Source: Pseudomonas pseudonitroreducens (GTDB taxonomy: Bacteria; Pseudomonadota; Gammaproteobacteria; Pseudomonadales; Pseudomonadaceae). Taken from it: a DNA stretch of 64,000 nucleotides. The notes beneath the pieces are model-generated. The model worked only from the letters and a program-made list of their open reading frames with translations, was not told where the DNA came from and ran no database searches. The translations under genes were made by a program, and so were the position numbers. Positions 10,251-18,719 of this stretch are shown piece by piece (the stretch's first letter is position 1; each line of letters begins with the position of its first letter). Location of the stretch: assembly GCF_021603645.1 (NCBI RefSeq), contig NZ_BQHJ01000002.1, forward strand, positions 310,001 to 374,000, given 5' to 3'.

Positions 10251-10793
10251 TCAGAGCTTGATGAAATGCTCGCGGTAGTAGCGCAGCTCGGCGATGGACT
10301 CGCGGATGTCATCCAGGGCCAGGTGGGTGTTGCCCTTCTTGAAGCCGTCACGCACCGAAGGGGCCCAGCGCGCGGCCAGTTCCTTGAGGGTGGAGACGTC
10401 CAGGTTGCGGTAGTGGAAGTAGCCTTCCAGCTTCGGCATATGCCGATAGAGGAAGCGGCGATCCTGGCAGATGCTGTTGCCGCAGATCGGCGAGCTGCGC
10501 TTGGGTACCCACTTCTCCAGGAAGGCAATGGTCATCGCCTCGGCTTGCGCGGCGGAGATGGTGCTTTCGCGCACCCGCTGGGTCAGGCCGGACTGGCCGT
10601 GCTGGCGGGTGTTCCACTCATCCATGCCGGCGAGCAGCTCCTCGCTCTGGTGCACGGCGATCACCGGGCCTTCTTCGAGGATGTTGAGGTCGCTGTCGGT
10701 GACGATGGTCGCCATCTCGATGATGACGTCCTTGTCCGGGTCCAGCCCGGTCATTTCCAGGTCGATCCAGATCAGGTTCTGCGGGTTCTGCAT
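10251..10793 (-). CDS. orn: Orn, oligoribonuclease
   Basis: DEDDh 3'-5' exoribonuclease that degrades 2-5 nt RNAs and, in pseudomonads, pGpG, the product of c-di-GMP breakdown. The 180-residue protein shows [14 protein letters not shown] (exo I acidic residues), [22 protein letters not shown] and [12 protein letters not shown] (exo III), all typical. The ATG at 10793 (MQNPQNLIW) is standard. It is divergent from rsgA across 89 bp. Given fimX in the same window, its pGpG-clearing role is relevant to c-di-GMP homeostasis, although there is no operon link. Confidence 0.97.
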   Translation of the reverse strand: MQNPQNLIWIDLEMTGLDPDKDVIIEMATIVTDSDLNILEEGPVIAVHQSEELLAGMDEWNTRQHGQSGLTQRVRESTISAAQAEAMTIAFLEKWVPKRSSPICGNSICQDRRFLYRHMPKLEGYFHYRNLDVSTLKELAARWAPSVRDGFKKGNTHLALDDIRESIAELRYYREHFIKL

Positions 10794-10882
10794 GATGGGG
10801 CTCCTCAGCTCAGCCCCCTAGTTTAGCGGGAAGCGCACCAGTGCATGCTAAACTGCGGCGCGATTTTCCCTGTGGATTCCCT

Positions 10883-11914
10883 ATGGCCAAGCGTCACCTA
10901 ACCCGCCGGCAGAGCTGGCGGATCGAAAAAGTCCAGGAAGAGCGCGCCGCCCGCGCCGCCAAGCGCGAATCACGCGCGCTGGAAGAACTGGAAGGCGGCG
11001 ACCTGGGCCCGGAACAGACCGGGCAGGTGATCGCCCACTTCGGCGTCCAGGTGGAAGTCGAGGCCCAGGACGGCGACGCCGCCGGCCAGGTGTTCCGCTG
11101 CCACCTGCGCGCCAACCTGCCTCCGCTGGTGACCGGCGACCAGGTGGTCTGGCGCCCGGGTAACCAGGGCATCGGGGTGATCGTCGCGCAACTGCCGCGG
11201 ACATCCGAGCTGCGCCGCCCCGACATGCGCGGCGTGCTCAAGCCGGTGGCGGCCAACGTCGATCGCATCGTGATCGTCTTCGCCCCGCGCCCGGAACCCC
11301 ACGCCAACCTGATCGACCGTTACCTGGTAGCTGCCGAACACGCTGGCATCAAGCCGCTGCTGCTGCTGAACAAGGCCGACCTGATCGACGAGGAAAACGC
11401 CCCCTTCCTCGATGCGCTGCTGGGCACCTACCGCGAGCTGGGCTACCCGTTGCTGGAAGTCTCGGCCGCCAACGGCCTGGCACTGGATGCCCTGCGCGCC
11501 GCGCTGAACGAGCACGTCAGCGTGTTCGTCGGCCAGTCCGGCGTGGGCAAGTCGTCGCTGGTGAACGCACTGCTGCCCGGGGTCGACACGCGTGTCGGCG
11601 ACCTCTCCGAAGTCACCGGCAAGGGCACCCACACCACGACCACCGCGCGGCTGTTCCACTTCCCCGCCGGCGGCGACCTGATCGACTCCCCCGGCATTCG
11701 CGAATTCGGCCTCGGCCATGTCAGCCGCGACGATGTGGAGGCCGGCTTCATCGAATTCCACGATCTGCTTGGCCACTGCCGCTTCCGCGACTGCAAGCAT
11801 GACCGTGAACCGGGCTGCGCATTGCTCAAGGCATTGGAAGAAGGGCGCGTCTCGCCGCAGCGGATGAACAGCTACCGGCACATCCTCGCCAGCCTGCCGG
11901 AAGACGAATATTGA
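10883..11914 (+). CDS. rsgA: RsgA, small-subunit ribosome biogenesis GTPase
   Basis: Circularly permuted GTPase that checks late 30S assembly. The 343-residue protein from the ATG at 10883 ([12 protein letters not shown]) has a basic N-terminal tail, an OB-fold domain (about 60-110), the permuted G domain with NKADL preceding the P-loop [10 protein letters not shown], then [10 protein letters not shown], and a C-terminal zinc knuckle ([16 protein letters not shown]). A start 14 codons upstream would add an atypical extension. It lies next to orn and motAB, the order I remember from P. aeruginosa. Confidence 0.96.
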   Translation: MAKRHLTRRQSWRIEKVQEERAARAAKRESRALEELEGGDLGPEQTGQVIAHFGVQVEVEAQDGDAAGQVFRCHLRANLPPLVTGDQVVWRPGNQGIGVIVAQLPRTSELRRPDMRGVLKPVAANVDRIVIVFAPRPEPHANLIDRYLVAAEHAGIKPLLLLNKADLIDEENAPFLDALLGTYRELGYPLLEVSAANGLALDALRAALNEHVSVFVGQSGVGKSSLVNALLPGVDTRVGDLSEVTGKGTHTTTTARLFHFPAGGDLIDSPGIREFGLGHVSRDDVEAGFIEFHDLLGHCRFRDCKHDREPGCALLKALEEGRVSPQRMNSYRHILASLPEDEY

Positions 11915-11916
11915 TT

Positions 11917-11997
11917 GGCGGATAAAGCGTTCCGCTTTATCCGCCCTACACCGATGCGAGCCGTAGGGCGCATAACCCTCACGCGTTATCCGCCGCA
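11917..11997. repeat. Palindromic intergenic repeats, family C (two elements)
   Basis: A compact palindrome (GCGGATAAAGCG...CGCTTTATCCGC) at 11917-11949 is followed at 11963 by a GTAGGGCGCATAAC-type element. Both lie just downstream of the rsgA stop. Confidence 0.8.
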
Positions 11998-12015
11998 CCG
12001 ATGTTGCGCGGACCA

Positions 12016-12082
12016 GTAGGAGCGAGCTTGCTCGCGAACAGCTTCCGCAGCGGCGTTGGTTCGCGAGCAAGCTCGCTCCTAC
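12016..12082. repeat. REPIN, family A (GTAGGAGCGAGCTTGCTCGCGAA)
   Basis: Two inverted 22-24-bp REP elements separated by about 20 bp; the outer arms begin GTAGGAGCGAGC and end GCTCGCTCCTAC. It is the first of six family A doublets in the window. Confidence 0.9.
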
Positions 12083-12119
12083 GAAGAGCACGCCTCGGCC
12101 AATCAATGGCATGAAGCGC

Positions 12120-12157
12120 AACGAAGAAGGCCAGCTTTTCAGCTGGCCTTCTTCGTT
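12120..12157. terminator. Bidirectional intrinsic terminator between rsgA and motB
   Basis: A near-perfect 17-bp stem (AACGAAGAAGGCCAGCT / AGCTGGCCTTCTTCGTT) with a very short loop lies between the convergent genes rsgA and motB, with T-rich sequence on the plus side and A/G-rich sequence on the other. It can serve both transcripts. Confidence 0.85.
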
Positions 12158-12159
12158 TC

Positions 12160-13236
12160 CTACTGCTGCTTGTTCAGCTCGTCGAGTTTCAGCGTGCCAC
12201 CGTCGTCGAACAGGTTGAGCTTCTGCTTGAGCTGGTCCGGCGGCACGGGGTCGCCCTGCCTGGCCGGCGCGGCATTCGGGGCACCCGGAGCACCGGGAGC
12301 ACCGGGAGCAGCTTGTGCCCCCGGCACGGCAGGCGTGGCGCCATCGGCCGGCTTCTCAGCGCCACCGTCCTGTCCCTCGATGGCACGCTGGGCCTTCTTG
12401 GTCAGGACGATGATGTCGATGCGGCGGTTTACCGGATTCAGCGGCTGGTCGCGGTCGAACAGCGCCGAGGAGGCGTAACCCACCACGCGGGCGATCTGGT
12501 CTTCCGGATAGCCGCCGGCTTCCAGCGCGCGGCGCGCCGCGTTGGCGCGGTTGGCCGAGAGCTCCCAGTTGCCAAAGTCGCCGTTGCCGGCGTAGGGCTT
12601 GGCGTCGGTGTGGCCACTGATGCTGATCTTGTTCGGCACCTGCTTGATGGTCTCGGCCAGCGCCAGCAGGATGTCCTCGAAATACGACTGCAGGCGCGCG
12701 CTGCCCAGGTCGAACATCGGCCGATTGTCCGAATCGACGATCTGGATGCGCAGCCCGTCCTGGGTGATCTCGAAGAGGATCTGGTCCTTGAAGCGTTTCA
12801 GCGTCGGGTTCTCGTCGACCTTGTTCTGCAGCTCCTGCAGCAGCAGCTCCAGGCGCTCTTTCTCCACCTGCTCGGCGACGTCCTGGGCCTGTTGCTCAGT
12901 GACCTTGGCGTTCTCGTCCGGGTTGATGCGCGTCTCGTCGGCGTCCGGCTGGGCCTGGATCTGCGGGTTCAGCGTCTTGTCCGGCGCCGGCGTCGGCGTG
13001 CCGCCCAGGTCGATGACGTAGGGACTGGCGCTCTCGGTGAAGCCGATGGGGTCCTGGAAGTAGCCGGAGATGGCCTTCTTCTGCTCGGGCGTGGCCGAAG
13101 ACAGCAGCCACAGCACGAGGAAGAACGCCATCATGGCGGTGGCGAAGTCGGCGAAGGCGATCTTCCAGCCACCGCCATGGTGGCCGGCGGCATAGCGCTT
13201 GATGCGCTTGACGATGATCGGCTGGTTGTTATCCAT
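12160..13236 (-). CDS. motB: MotB, flagellar stator subunit
   Basis: MotB anchors the proton-driven MotA/MotB stator to peptidoglycan. The 358-residue protein has a short basic N-terminus, one membrane helix with the proton-carrying Asp (KIAFADFATAMMAFFLVLWLLS, about 24-45), a plug/linker and an OmpA-like peptidoglycan-binding domain (ISGHTDAKPY, NWELSANRANAARR, NRRIDIIVL; about 150-290). The C-terminal tail is unusual: Ala/Pro/Gly-rich with repeated GAP units encoded by 9-bp tandem repeats at 12281-12307. It follows motA with a 2-bp gap. This corresponds to the MotAB rather than the MotCD set of Pseudomonas. Confidence 0.95.
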   Translation of the reverse strand: MDNNQPIIVKRIKRYAAGHHGGGWKIAFADFATAMMAFFLVLWLLSSATPEQKKAISGYFQDPIGFTESASPYVIDLGGTPTPAPDKTLNPQIQAQPDADETRINPDENAKVTEQQAQDVAEQVEKERLELLLQELQNKVDENPTLKRFKDQILFEITQDGLRIQIVDSDNRPMFDLGSARLQSYFEDILLALAETIKQVPNKISISGHTDAKPYAGNGDFGNWELSANRANAARRALEAGGYPEDQIARVVGYASSALFDRDQPLNPVNRRIDIIVLTKKAQRAIEGQDGGAEKPADGATPAVPGAQAAPGAPGAPGAPNAAPARQGDPVPPDQLKQKLNLFDDGGTLKLDELNKQQ

Positions 13237-13238
13237 GC

Positions 13239-14090
13239 TTAGCGCCCACGTACCGCCTGTTCCAGCTCACTGAAGCTGGGACGATGCGCCGGCAGCAGCA
13301 CCTTGCGGCCGAACTCCACGGCCAGCGACGGCGGCATGCCGGAGGCAGATGCCACCAGGCAGGCCTTGATCGCTTCGTAGAGGTTCAGCTCTTCCTTGGC
13401 GTCGTGCTCCAGGGCGTTGGACAGCGGGCCGACGAAACCGTAGGCGGCGAGAATACCGAGGAAGGTACCTACCAGCGCCGCGGCGACGTGATGGCCGATC
13501 TCGGCCTGGCTGCCCTGGCCAAGCAGCGCCATGGTGATCACGATGCCCAGTACCGCGGCGACGATACCGAAGCCTGGCAGGGCGTCGGCGACGCGGGTCA
13601 CCGCGTGGGCGGGGTGTTCGAGGTCTTCCTTGAGGCTGCCCAGTTCCATGTCGAACAGGCCTTCCAGCTCGTGCGGCGCCATGTTGCCGGAGGACATGAT
13701 GCGCAGATAGTCGCAGACGTAGGCGGTCATGCGGTCATCCTTGAGCACTGCCGGGTACTTGCTGAAGATCGGGCTGGCAGCCGGGTCCTCGACGTCGGCC
13801 TCGATGGCCATCATGCCCTCGCGGCGGCTCTTGTTGAGCACCTCATAGAGCATGCCCAGCACTTCCAGATAGAAGGTGTGGGTGAAGCGGTTGCCGAACA
13901 TCTTCGGCGCCTTCTTCAGCACGGTCATGAAGGTGCTGCCAGGGTTGGCCTGGAGGAAGGCGCCCAGCGCGGCACCGCCGATGATCAGCACTTCGAACGG
14001 CTGGATGATGGCAGCAATCTTGCCGCCGGAGAGCATGTAGCCGCCGAGCACGCTACCCAGAATGACGATGATGCCGATGATTTTTGCCAT
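13239..14090 (-). CDS. motA: MotA, flagellar stator subunit
   Basis: MotA is the four-helix inner-membrane subunit that couples proton flow to torque at FliG. The 283-residue protein has helices at about 1-22 (IIGIIVILGSVLGGYML), 30-50, 170-190 (GFGIVAAVLGIVITMALLG) and 200-222, and the cytoplasmic loop with conserved charged residues between them. The Pro pair region around LPGFGIVAAVLG matches the family. The start is the ATG at 14090 with GGTCCCC upstream, a weak site. It is divergent from the HDOD gene across 120 bp, which also holds a short inverted repeat (GGAGGC...GCCTCC near 14118). Confidence 0.96.
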   Translation of the reverse strand: MAKIIGIIVILGSVLGGYMLSGGKIAAIIQPFEVLIIGGAALGAFLQANPGSTFMTVLKKAPKMFGNRFTHTFYLEVLGMLYEVLNKSRREGMMAIEADVEDPAASPIFSKYPAVLKDDRMTAYVCDYLRIMSSGNMAPHELEGLFDMELGSLKEDLEHPAHAVTRVADALPGFGIVAAVLGIVITMALLGQGSQAEIGHHVAAALVGTFLGILAAYGFVGPLSNALEHDAKEELNLYEAIKACLVASASGMPPSLAVEFGRKVLLPAHRPSFSELEQAVRGR

Positions 14091-14210
14091 GGGGACCGGA
14101 CTGAAACTGTGAACAGAAAGGAGGCATGATTCCCGCCTCCCTGTTGTTATCGGAGATTTCGGGCAAGACTATAGGCCGAAAACACTAAAAACCAGTTCGG
14201 CGCCTCACGC

Positions 14211-15734
14211 ATGTCTAAGCAAGTGCTTCATCCAGAGCGTCTCAAGGCCTGGCTTACCCAGCTGGAAGATCTGCCTTTGCCGGTTCCACTGGAACAGCGC
14301 GATGACATTCGCCGGGCGCTGAACGACAGTCGCCGCTCGATCCGGGACATTTCCGAACTGCTGCAGGACGCACCAACGCTGGCGTTCGCCATCCTGCGCG
14401 AAGCCAACCGCGTACCCAGTGTGCGGGACAATCCGGCGGAAAGCCTGGAAGTGGCCCTCAATCGCCTGGGGCTGGCACGTGTCACCCAGTTGCTGGATAG
14501 CCTGCCGGCGATGCCGGAAGCACAGATGCCCCGCGCGCTCAGTCAGTTGCTACTGATCAGCCGCCATGCCATGCAGCAGGCCAGCGGCCTGTTCGCCAAC
14601 CGCCTGGCGCGGCTCTGGCAGGAAATCCACTGGGGCAGCCTGTTCACCCTCGCGCCGTTGTGGGCGCTGGCCACCGCCAGGCCGGAGCTGATGGAGAACT
14701 GGCAGCGCCAAGTCTACGGCCTGGGCCGCTGCAGCAGCGAAGTCGAAGCGGAACTGCTCGGCACTCCCCTGCTGCCGTTGTGTCGCGCGCTGGCCGACAG
14801 CTGGCGACTGCCGGACTGGGTCGGCCAGGGCTACGCCCTGCTCAGCGACGACAAGCGCCTGCTGGTGCGCGCCCTGCACGTCGCCCACACCGAACATGAG
14901 CCGCTGGGCCAGCAGCAGCGCCTGGATGCCGACCCGGAACTGCAACGCTGGCTGACCCGCCCGGCCAACACCATCCTCCTGGCCAACAGCATCGCCATGG
15001 CCGCGCACCAGTCCTGGGGCGGCGTGCACATGCTGCGCTGGCAGCGCCTGACCAGCCTCTACCTGCAGATGCCGCTGGAAGAGTTGCAACAGACCGTCCA
15101 CGCCCTCGCCGCGCAGAGCGCCCGTCACCACGCCCGTCCGCTGCTCTGGCACCCGGCCGAGGCGCTGCTGTGGCCCTGGGAGGCGCGCCGCTGGCTCAAC
15201 GGCCCGAAGGCTGCAGAGCCGGCCAAGGCGCCGGATACGCTGGCCGAATGGCGCCAGCACTGTAGCCGCCTGATGCAGACGCCCAGCCCGTTCGGCAACG
15301 CCGTACAACTGCTCGACTGCGCCAGCGACGCCCTGCAGGCCTGCGGGCTGCAACGCGGGATGATCCTGCTGGCCGACAAGGGTGGCAGCTGGCTGCAGGC
15401 ACGCCGGCACTTCGGCCTGGACAGCGAGATTGGCGACTTCAAGCTGGAAGTCGCCGCCAGCCCGGTGCTGCGCAAACTCCTGCAACAACCCGGGCAACTG
15501 CGCCTGAGCCCAGCCAACATGGCCGAGTTCTCGGCGCTGATCCCCGGCTCGCTGAAGGCGCTGCTGCCCAGCGAACACCTGCTGCTGCGCTCGCTGGGCA
15601 ACGGCGCGCGGGTGGTCATGCTGGTCGTCTGCGACCGCCTAGGCCAGCCACTGGCGGACTTTCACGCCCAGGCCTTCGGCCGCACCGTGCAGTGCATCGA
15701 GCACGCGGTGAAGCAGATGGCGAGCGGCTCGTGA
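14211..15734 (+). CDS. HDOD-domain protein with C-terminal GAF-like region
   Basis: Probable regulatory protein; HDOD domains are catalytically dead HD-like folds used in signalling. The 507-residue product has an N-terminal tail with PVPLEQRDDIRRALND, followed by an HDOD domain at about 35-230 (DISELLQDAPTLAFAILREA, LEVALNRLGLARVTQLLDSL, DWVGQGYALLSDDK). The C-terminal third (about 345-505, MILLADKGGSWLQARRHFG, LLRSLGNGARVVMLVVCDR) reads like a GAF-type sensory fold, which is inference. No membrane segment is seen. It lies between motA and rhdA, divergent from the stator operon. I recall an uncharacterised homologue at this place in P. aeruginosa. Confidence 0.8.
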   Translation: MSKQVLHPERLKAWLTQLEDLPLPVPLEQRDDIRRALNDSRRSIRDISELLQDAPTLAFAILREANRVPSVRDNPAESLEVALNRLGLARVTQLLDSLPAMPEAQMPRALSQLLLISRHAMQQASGLFANRLARLWQEIHWGSLFTLAPLWALATARPELMENWQRQVYGLGRCSSEVEAELLGTPLLPLCRALADSWRLPDWVGQGYALLSDDKRLLVRALHVAHTEHEPLGQQQRLDADPELQRWLTRPANTILLANSIAMAAHQSWGGVHMLRWQRLTSLYLQMPLEELQQTVHALAAQSARHHARPLLWHPAEALLWPWEARRWLNGPKAAEPAKAPDTLAEWRQHCSRLMQTPSPFGNAVQLLDCASDALQACGLQRGMILLADKGGSWLQARRHFGLDSEIGDFKLEVAASPVLRKLLQQPGQLRLSPANMAEFSALIPGSLKALLPSEHLLLRSLGNGARVVMLVVCDRLGQPLADFHAQAFGRTVQCIEHAVKQMASGS

Positions 15735-15848
15735 TCCGGGAAAGGTTTGCGCCCCGCCTTCCGCCCTTTAAACTAACCGCCCTCACGGGGTAGCCCAGGG
15801 CACGCGCTCACGTTGCCTCCCCCACCTTTTTTGCCGGGAGTCTCCGCC

Positions 15849-16664
15849 ATGTCCGCCTTCTCCGCCCTGCCCCTGGTGATCGAACCGGCTGACCTCGCCA
15901 GCCGTCTCGATGCTCCGGAACTGATTCTGGTCGACCTGACCAGCGCCGCGCGCTACGCCCAGGGCCACATCCCCGGCGCCCGCTTCGTCGCGCCCGCGCG
16001 CACCCAGCTGGGCGGCACGCCGGCGCCCGGCCTGCTGCCGGCCAAGGCCGACCTGGAGGCGCTGTTCGGCGAACTGGGCCACAACCCCAATGCCGTCTAT
16101 GTGGTCTATGACGACGAGGGCGGTGGCTGGGCCGGCCGCTTCATCTGGCTGCTCGACGTGATCGGCCACGACAACTATCACTACGTCGACGGCGGCCTGC
16201 ATGCCTGGCTCGCCGACGGCCTGCCGCTGAGCGAGGACGTCCCCGCCGCGGCCGGCGGCCCGCTGCCGCTGACCCTGCACGACGAACCCACCGCCACCCG
16301 CGAATACCTGCAGAGCCGCCTGGGCGCCGCCGACCTGGCCGTCTGGGACGCCCGCAACCCCAGCGAGTACAGCGGCCAGAAAGTCCTCGCCGCCAAGGGC
16401 GGGCATGTGCCGGGCGCCGTCAATTTCGAATGGACCGCCGGCATGGACCCGGCCCGCGCCCTGCGCATCCGTACCGATATGCCGCAGATCCTCGAGGACC
16501 TGGGCATCACCAAGGACAAGGAAGTGATCACCCACTGCCAGACTCACCACCGCTCCGGCTTCACCTACCTGGTGGCCAAGGCCCTCGGCTATCCGCGGGT
16601 CAAGGGCTATGCCGGTTCCTGGTCGGAATGGGGCAACCATCCCGACACCCCCGTAGAGGTTTAA
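15849..16664 (+). CDS. rhdA: RhdA, thiosulfate sulfurtransferase (rhodanese)
   Basis: Tandem-domain rhodanese that moves sulfane sulfur from thiosulfate to cyanide or other acceptors. The 271-residue protein from the ATG at 15849 has an inactive N-terminal rhodanese domain (about 10-125, GHIPGARFV, YDDEGGGWAGR) and a catalytic C-terminal domain ending in THCQTHHRSGFTYLV, whose Cys is the active site; the CQTHHRSG loop is the RhdA type known from Azotobacter and Pseudomonas. It is followed after 3 bp by psd, so the two are probably co-transcribed. Confidence 0.94.
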   Translation: MSAFSALPLVIEPADLASRLDAPELILVDLTSAARYAQGHIPGARFVAPARTQLGGTPAPGLLPAKADLEALFGELGHNPNAVYVVYDDEGGGWAGRFIWLLDVIGHDNYHYVDGGLHAWLADGLPLSEDVPAAAGGPLPLTLHDEPTATREYLQSRLGAADLAVWDARNPSEYSGQKVLAAKGGHVPGAVNFEWTAGMDPARALRIRTDMPQILEDLGITKDKEVITHCQTHHRSGFTYLVAKALGYPRVKGYAGSWSEWGNHPDTPVEV

Positions 16665-16667
16665 GGA

Positions 16668-17537
16668 ATGTCGTTCAAAGATCGTCTGTTCATCCTCGCC
16701 CAGTACCTGCTGCCGCATCACCTGCTGTCGCGCCTGATCGGCTGCGCTGCGGAATGCCGCGCACCCTGGTTCAAGGACCGTCTGATTCCCTGGTTCGCCC
16801 GTCGCTACCAGGTGGACATGCGCGAAGCCCAGGTCGAGGACCTGCGTGCCTATGAGCACTTCAATGCCTTCTTCACCCGCGCCCTGAAAGACGGCGCCCG
16901 GCCACTGGACGAAAGCGCAGGCGCGGTGCTCTGCCCCGCCGACGGCGCCATTAGCCAGCTCGGCCCGATCGAGCACGGCCGCGTGTTCCAGGCCAAGGGC
17001 CACAGCTACAGCCTGATGGAACTGCTGGGCGGCGACGCCGAGCGCGCCGCGCCGTTCATGGGTGGCGAGTTCGCCACCGTCTACCTGTCGCCCAAGGATT
17101 ACCACCGCGTGCACATGCCACTGGCCGGCACCCTGCGCGAGATGGTCTACGTGCCGGGCCGACTGTTCTCGGTGAACCAGCTGACCGCCGAACAGGTACC
17201 GGAACTCTTTGCCCGCAACGAGCGCGTGGTGTGCATCTTCGACACCGAGCGCGGGCCGATGGCCGTGGTGCTGGTGGGCGCGATGATCGTCGCCTCCATC
17301 GAAACCGTCTGGGCCGGCCTGGTCACACCGCCCAAGCGCGAGCTGAAGTCCTTCAGCTACGACGAAGCCGCACGCGCGCCGATCCACCTGGAGAAAGGCG
17401 CCGAACTGGGCCGCTTCAAGCTGGGCTCCACCGCCATCGTGCTGTTCGGGCCCGAGCAGGTCAGCTGGGCGGAAAACCTCGCCGCCACCAGCGCCGTACG
17501 CATGGGCGAACGCCTGGGTGGCGCGCGCCAGGGCTGA
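16668..17537 (+). CDS. psd: Psd, phosphatidylserine decarboxylase proenzyme
   Basis: Makes phosphatidylethanolamine from phosphatidylserine at the inner membrane. The 289-residue proenzyme has the conserved [10 protein letters not shown] block, the FxNERV-type loop and the self-cleavage motif LGST ([10 protein letters not shown], near residue 250), whose Ser becomes the pyruvoyl group. The size matches the bacterial type I enzyme. The ATG at 16668 has AAGGA just upstream. The rhdA-psd pairing is conserved in Pseudomonas. Confidence 0.97.
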   Translation: MSFKDRLFILAQYLLPHHLLSRLIGCAAECRAPWFKDRLIPWFARRYQVDMREAQVEDLRAYEHFNAFFTRALKDGARPLDESAGAVLCPADGAISQLGPIEHGRVFQAKGHSYSLMELLGGDAERAAPFMGGEFATVYLSPKDYHRVHMPLAGTLREMVYVPGRLFSVNQLTAEQVPELFARNERVVCIFDTERGPMAVVLVGAMIVASIETVWAGLVTPPKRELKSFSYDEAARAPIHLEKGAELGRFKLGSTAIVLFGPEQVSWAENLAATSAVRMGERLGGARQG

Positions 17538-17613
17538 CGCCCGTTTCTATAAGGCGGGCGGCCAATGAGCTGCCCGCCGCTGCTTTCCGCCTCATCGTGT
17601 TAGTTCTCCTGCC

Positions 17614-18591
17614 ATGAAACGCTTCCTGCACCTGATGGGCTGGCGTGCCAACGCCACCAGCCATCTTGAAAAGTGGCTCTCCGCAATCGGAGCGCTGTGC
17701 GGCATCGCCGCTATCTACGCCGTCACCCACTGGGTTCTGCCCAGCGAAGCGGCCATCTGGGTCGTCGCCTCCATGGGCGCCAGCGCCGTGCTGCTGTTCG
17801 CCGTACCCCATGGCGTGCTGTCGCAGCCCTGGGCAGTTCTCGGCGGCCAGGTACTCTCGGCCTGCGTCGGCGTCATCTGCCAGAAACTCTTTCCCGGCCA
17901 GCCGTTCACGCCCGCTCTCGCGGTCGGCGCGGCGATCCTGGTCATGCACTACGCGCGCTGCATCCATCCACCGGGCGGCGCTACCGCGCTGGCAGCGGTT
18001 TCCGGCGGGCCAGCCATCACAGCCCTGGGCTTTCACTACGTGCTCAGCCCGGTACTGCTCAACGTGGTGCTGATCCTCGCGGTCGCCGTGGTCTTCAACG
18101 GTCTGTTCGCCTGGCGTCGCTATCCCGCGCCGCTGGCACGCCTGCCCGCCACGCCGAAGCTGCCCGCCGGCCCGGCGCCCGAAGACCTCTACCACGCGCT
18201 ACGCAAGATGGATTCGTACATCGACGTGCAGTTCGACGACCTGCTGAAAATCCTCCAGCTGGCCCAGGAGCATGCCCAGGCGCAGCGCCTGACGCCGGAC
18301 GACATCCTGCTCGGCGCCTGCTACAGCAATGCCCTGAGCGGCGACGCCTGGGCCGTGCGCCAGGTGATCGACGACCATCCGGACAAGCGCAGCCGCCAGG
18401 ACCAACTCGTCTACAAGGTGGTCGGCGGCGCCGGCAAGGGCAATACCGGCGTCTGCCGGCGCCAGGACCTGCTCGACTGGGCCGCGCATCCGGTGCTCGC
18501 CCAGGGCGACGGCTGGGTACGCAGCACGGCGCAGGACTCGGCGAAGAACGCCCTGCAACGGCAGATCAAAGGCGAGACCGCTCTACCGTGA
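17614..18591 (+). CDS. HPP-family integral membrane protein
   Basis: The 325-residue protein has an N-terminal membrane region of four to five helices (about 22-165) that includes the HPP-family signature CIHPPGGATAL and GASAVLLFAVP. Its C-terminal cytoplasmic part (about 185-325, MDSYIDVQFDDLLKILQLA, DDILLGACYSNALSGDAWAVRQVIDD) has no family I recognise. HPP proteins include nitrite transporters in plants and cyanobacteria, but the role in Pseudomonas is not established. The gene stands alone with its own start 77 bp after psd; I do not recall an orthologue at this position in PAO1, so it may be an insertion in this lineage. Confidence 0.75.
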   Translation: MKRFLHLMGWRANATSHLEKWLSAIGALCGIAAIYAVTHWVLPSEAAIWVVASMGASAVLLFAVPHGVLSQPWAVLGGQVLSACVGVICQKLFPGQPFTPALAVGAAILVMHYARCIHPPGGATALAAVSGGPAITALGFHYVLSPVLLNVVLILAVAVVFNGLFAWRRYPAPLARLPATPKLPAGPAPEDLYHALRKMDSYIDVQFDDLLKILQLAQEHAQAQRLTPDDILLGACYSNALSGDAWAVRQVIDDHPDKRSRQDQLVYKVVGGAGKGNTGVCRRQDLLDWAAHPVLAQGDGWVRSTAQDSAKNALQRQIKGETALP

Positions 18592-18719
18592 CCTGTCCGC
18601 GCACCATCCGGGCGATGGGCTGCGGCGGGCGGCGGATGCTGCTAGAGTTCGGAAAAAGCCGACAGTTATGACCAACCGGTTCGTACAACGAGCCGGCTTG
18701 TGGAGAAACGATTGCCACC

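Noticed and set aside
14091-14210. Short hairpin GGAGGC...GCCTCC in the motA/HDOD divergent gap as a terminator.
   Set aside because: It lies upstream of both divergent genes, has only six base pairs and no T-run, so a terminator role is not supported.
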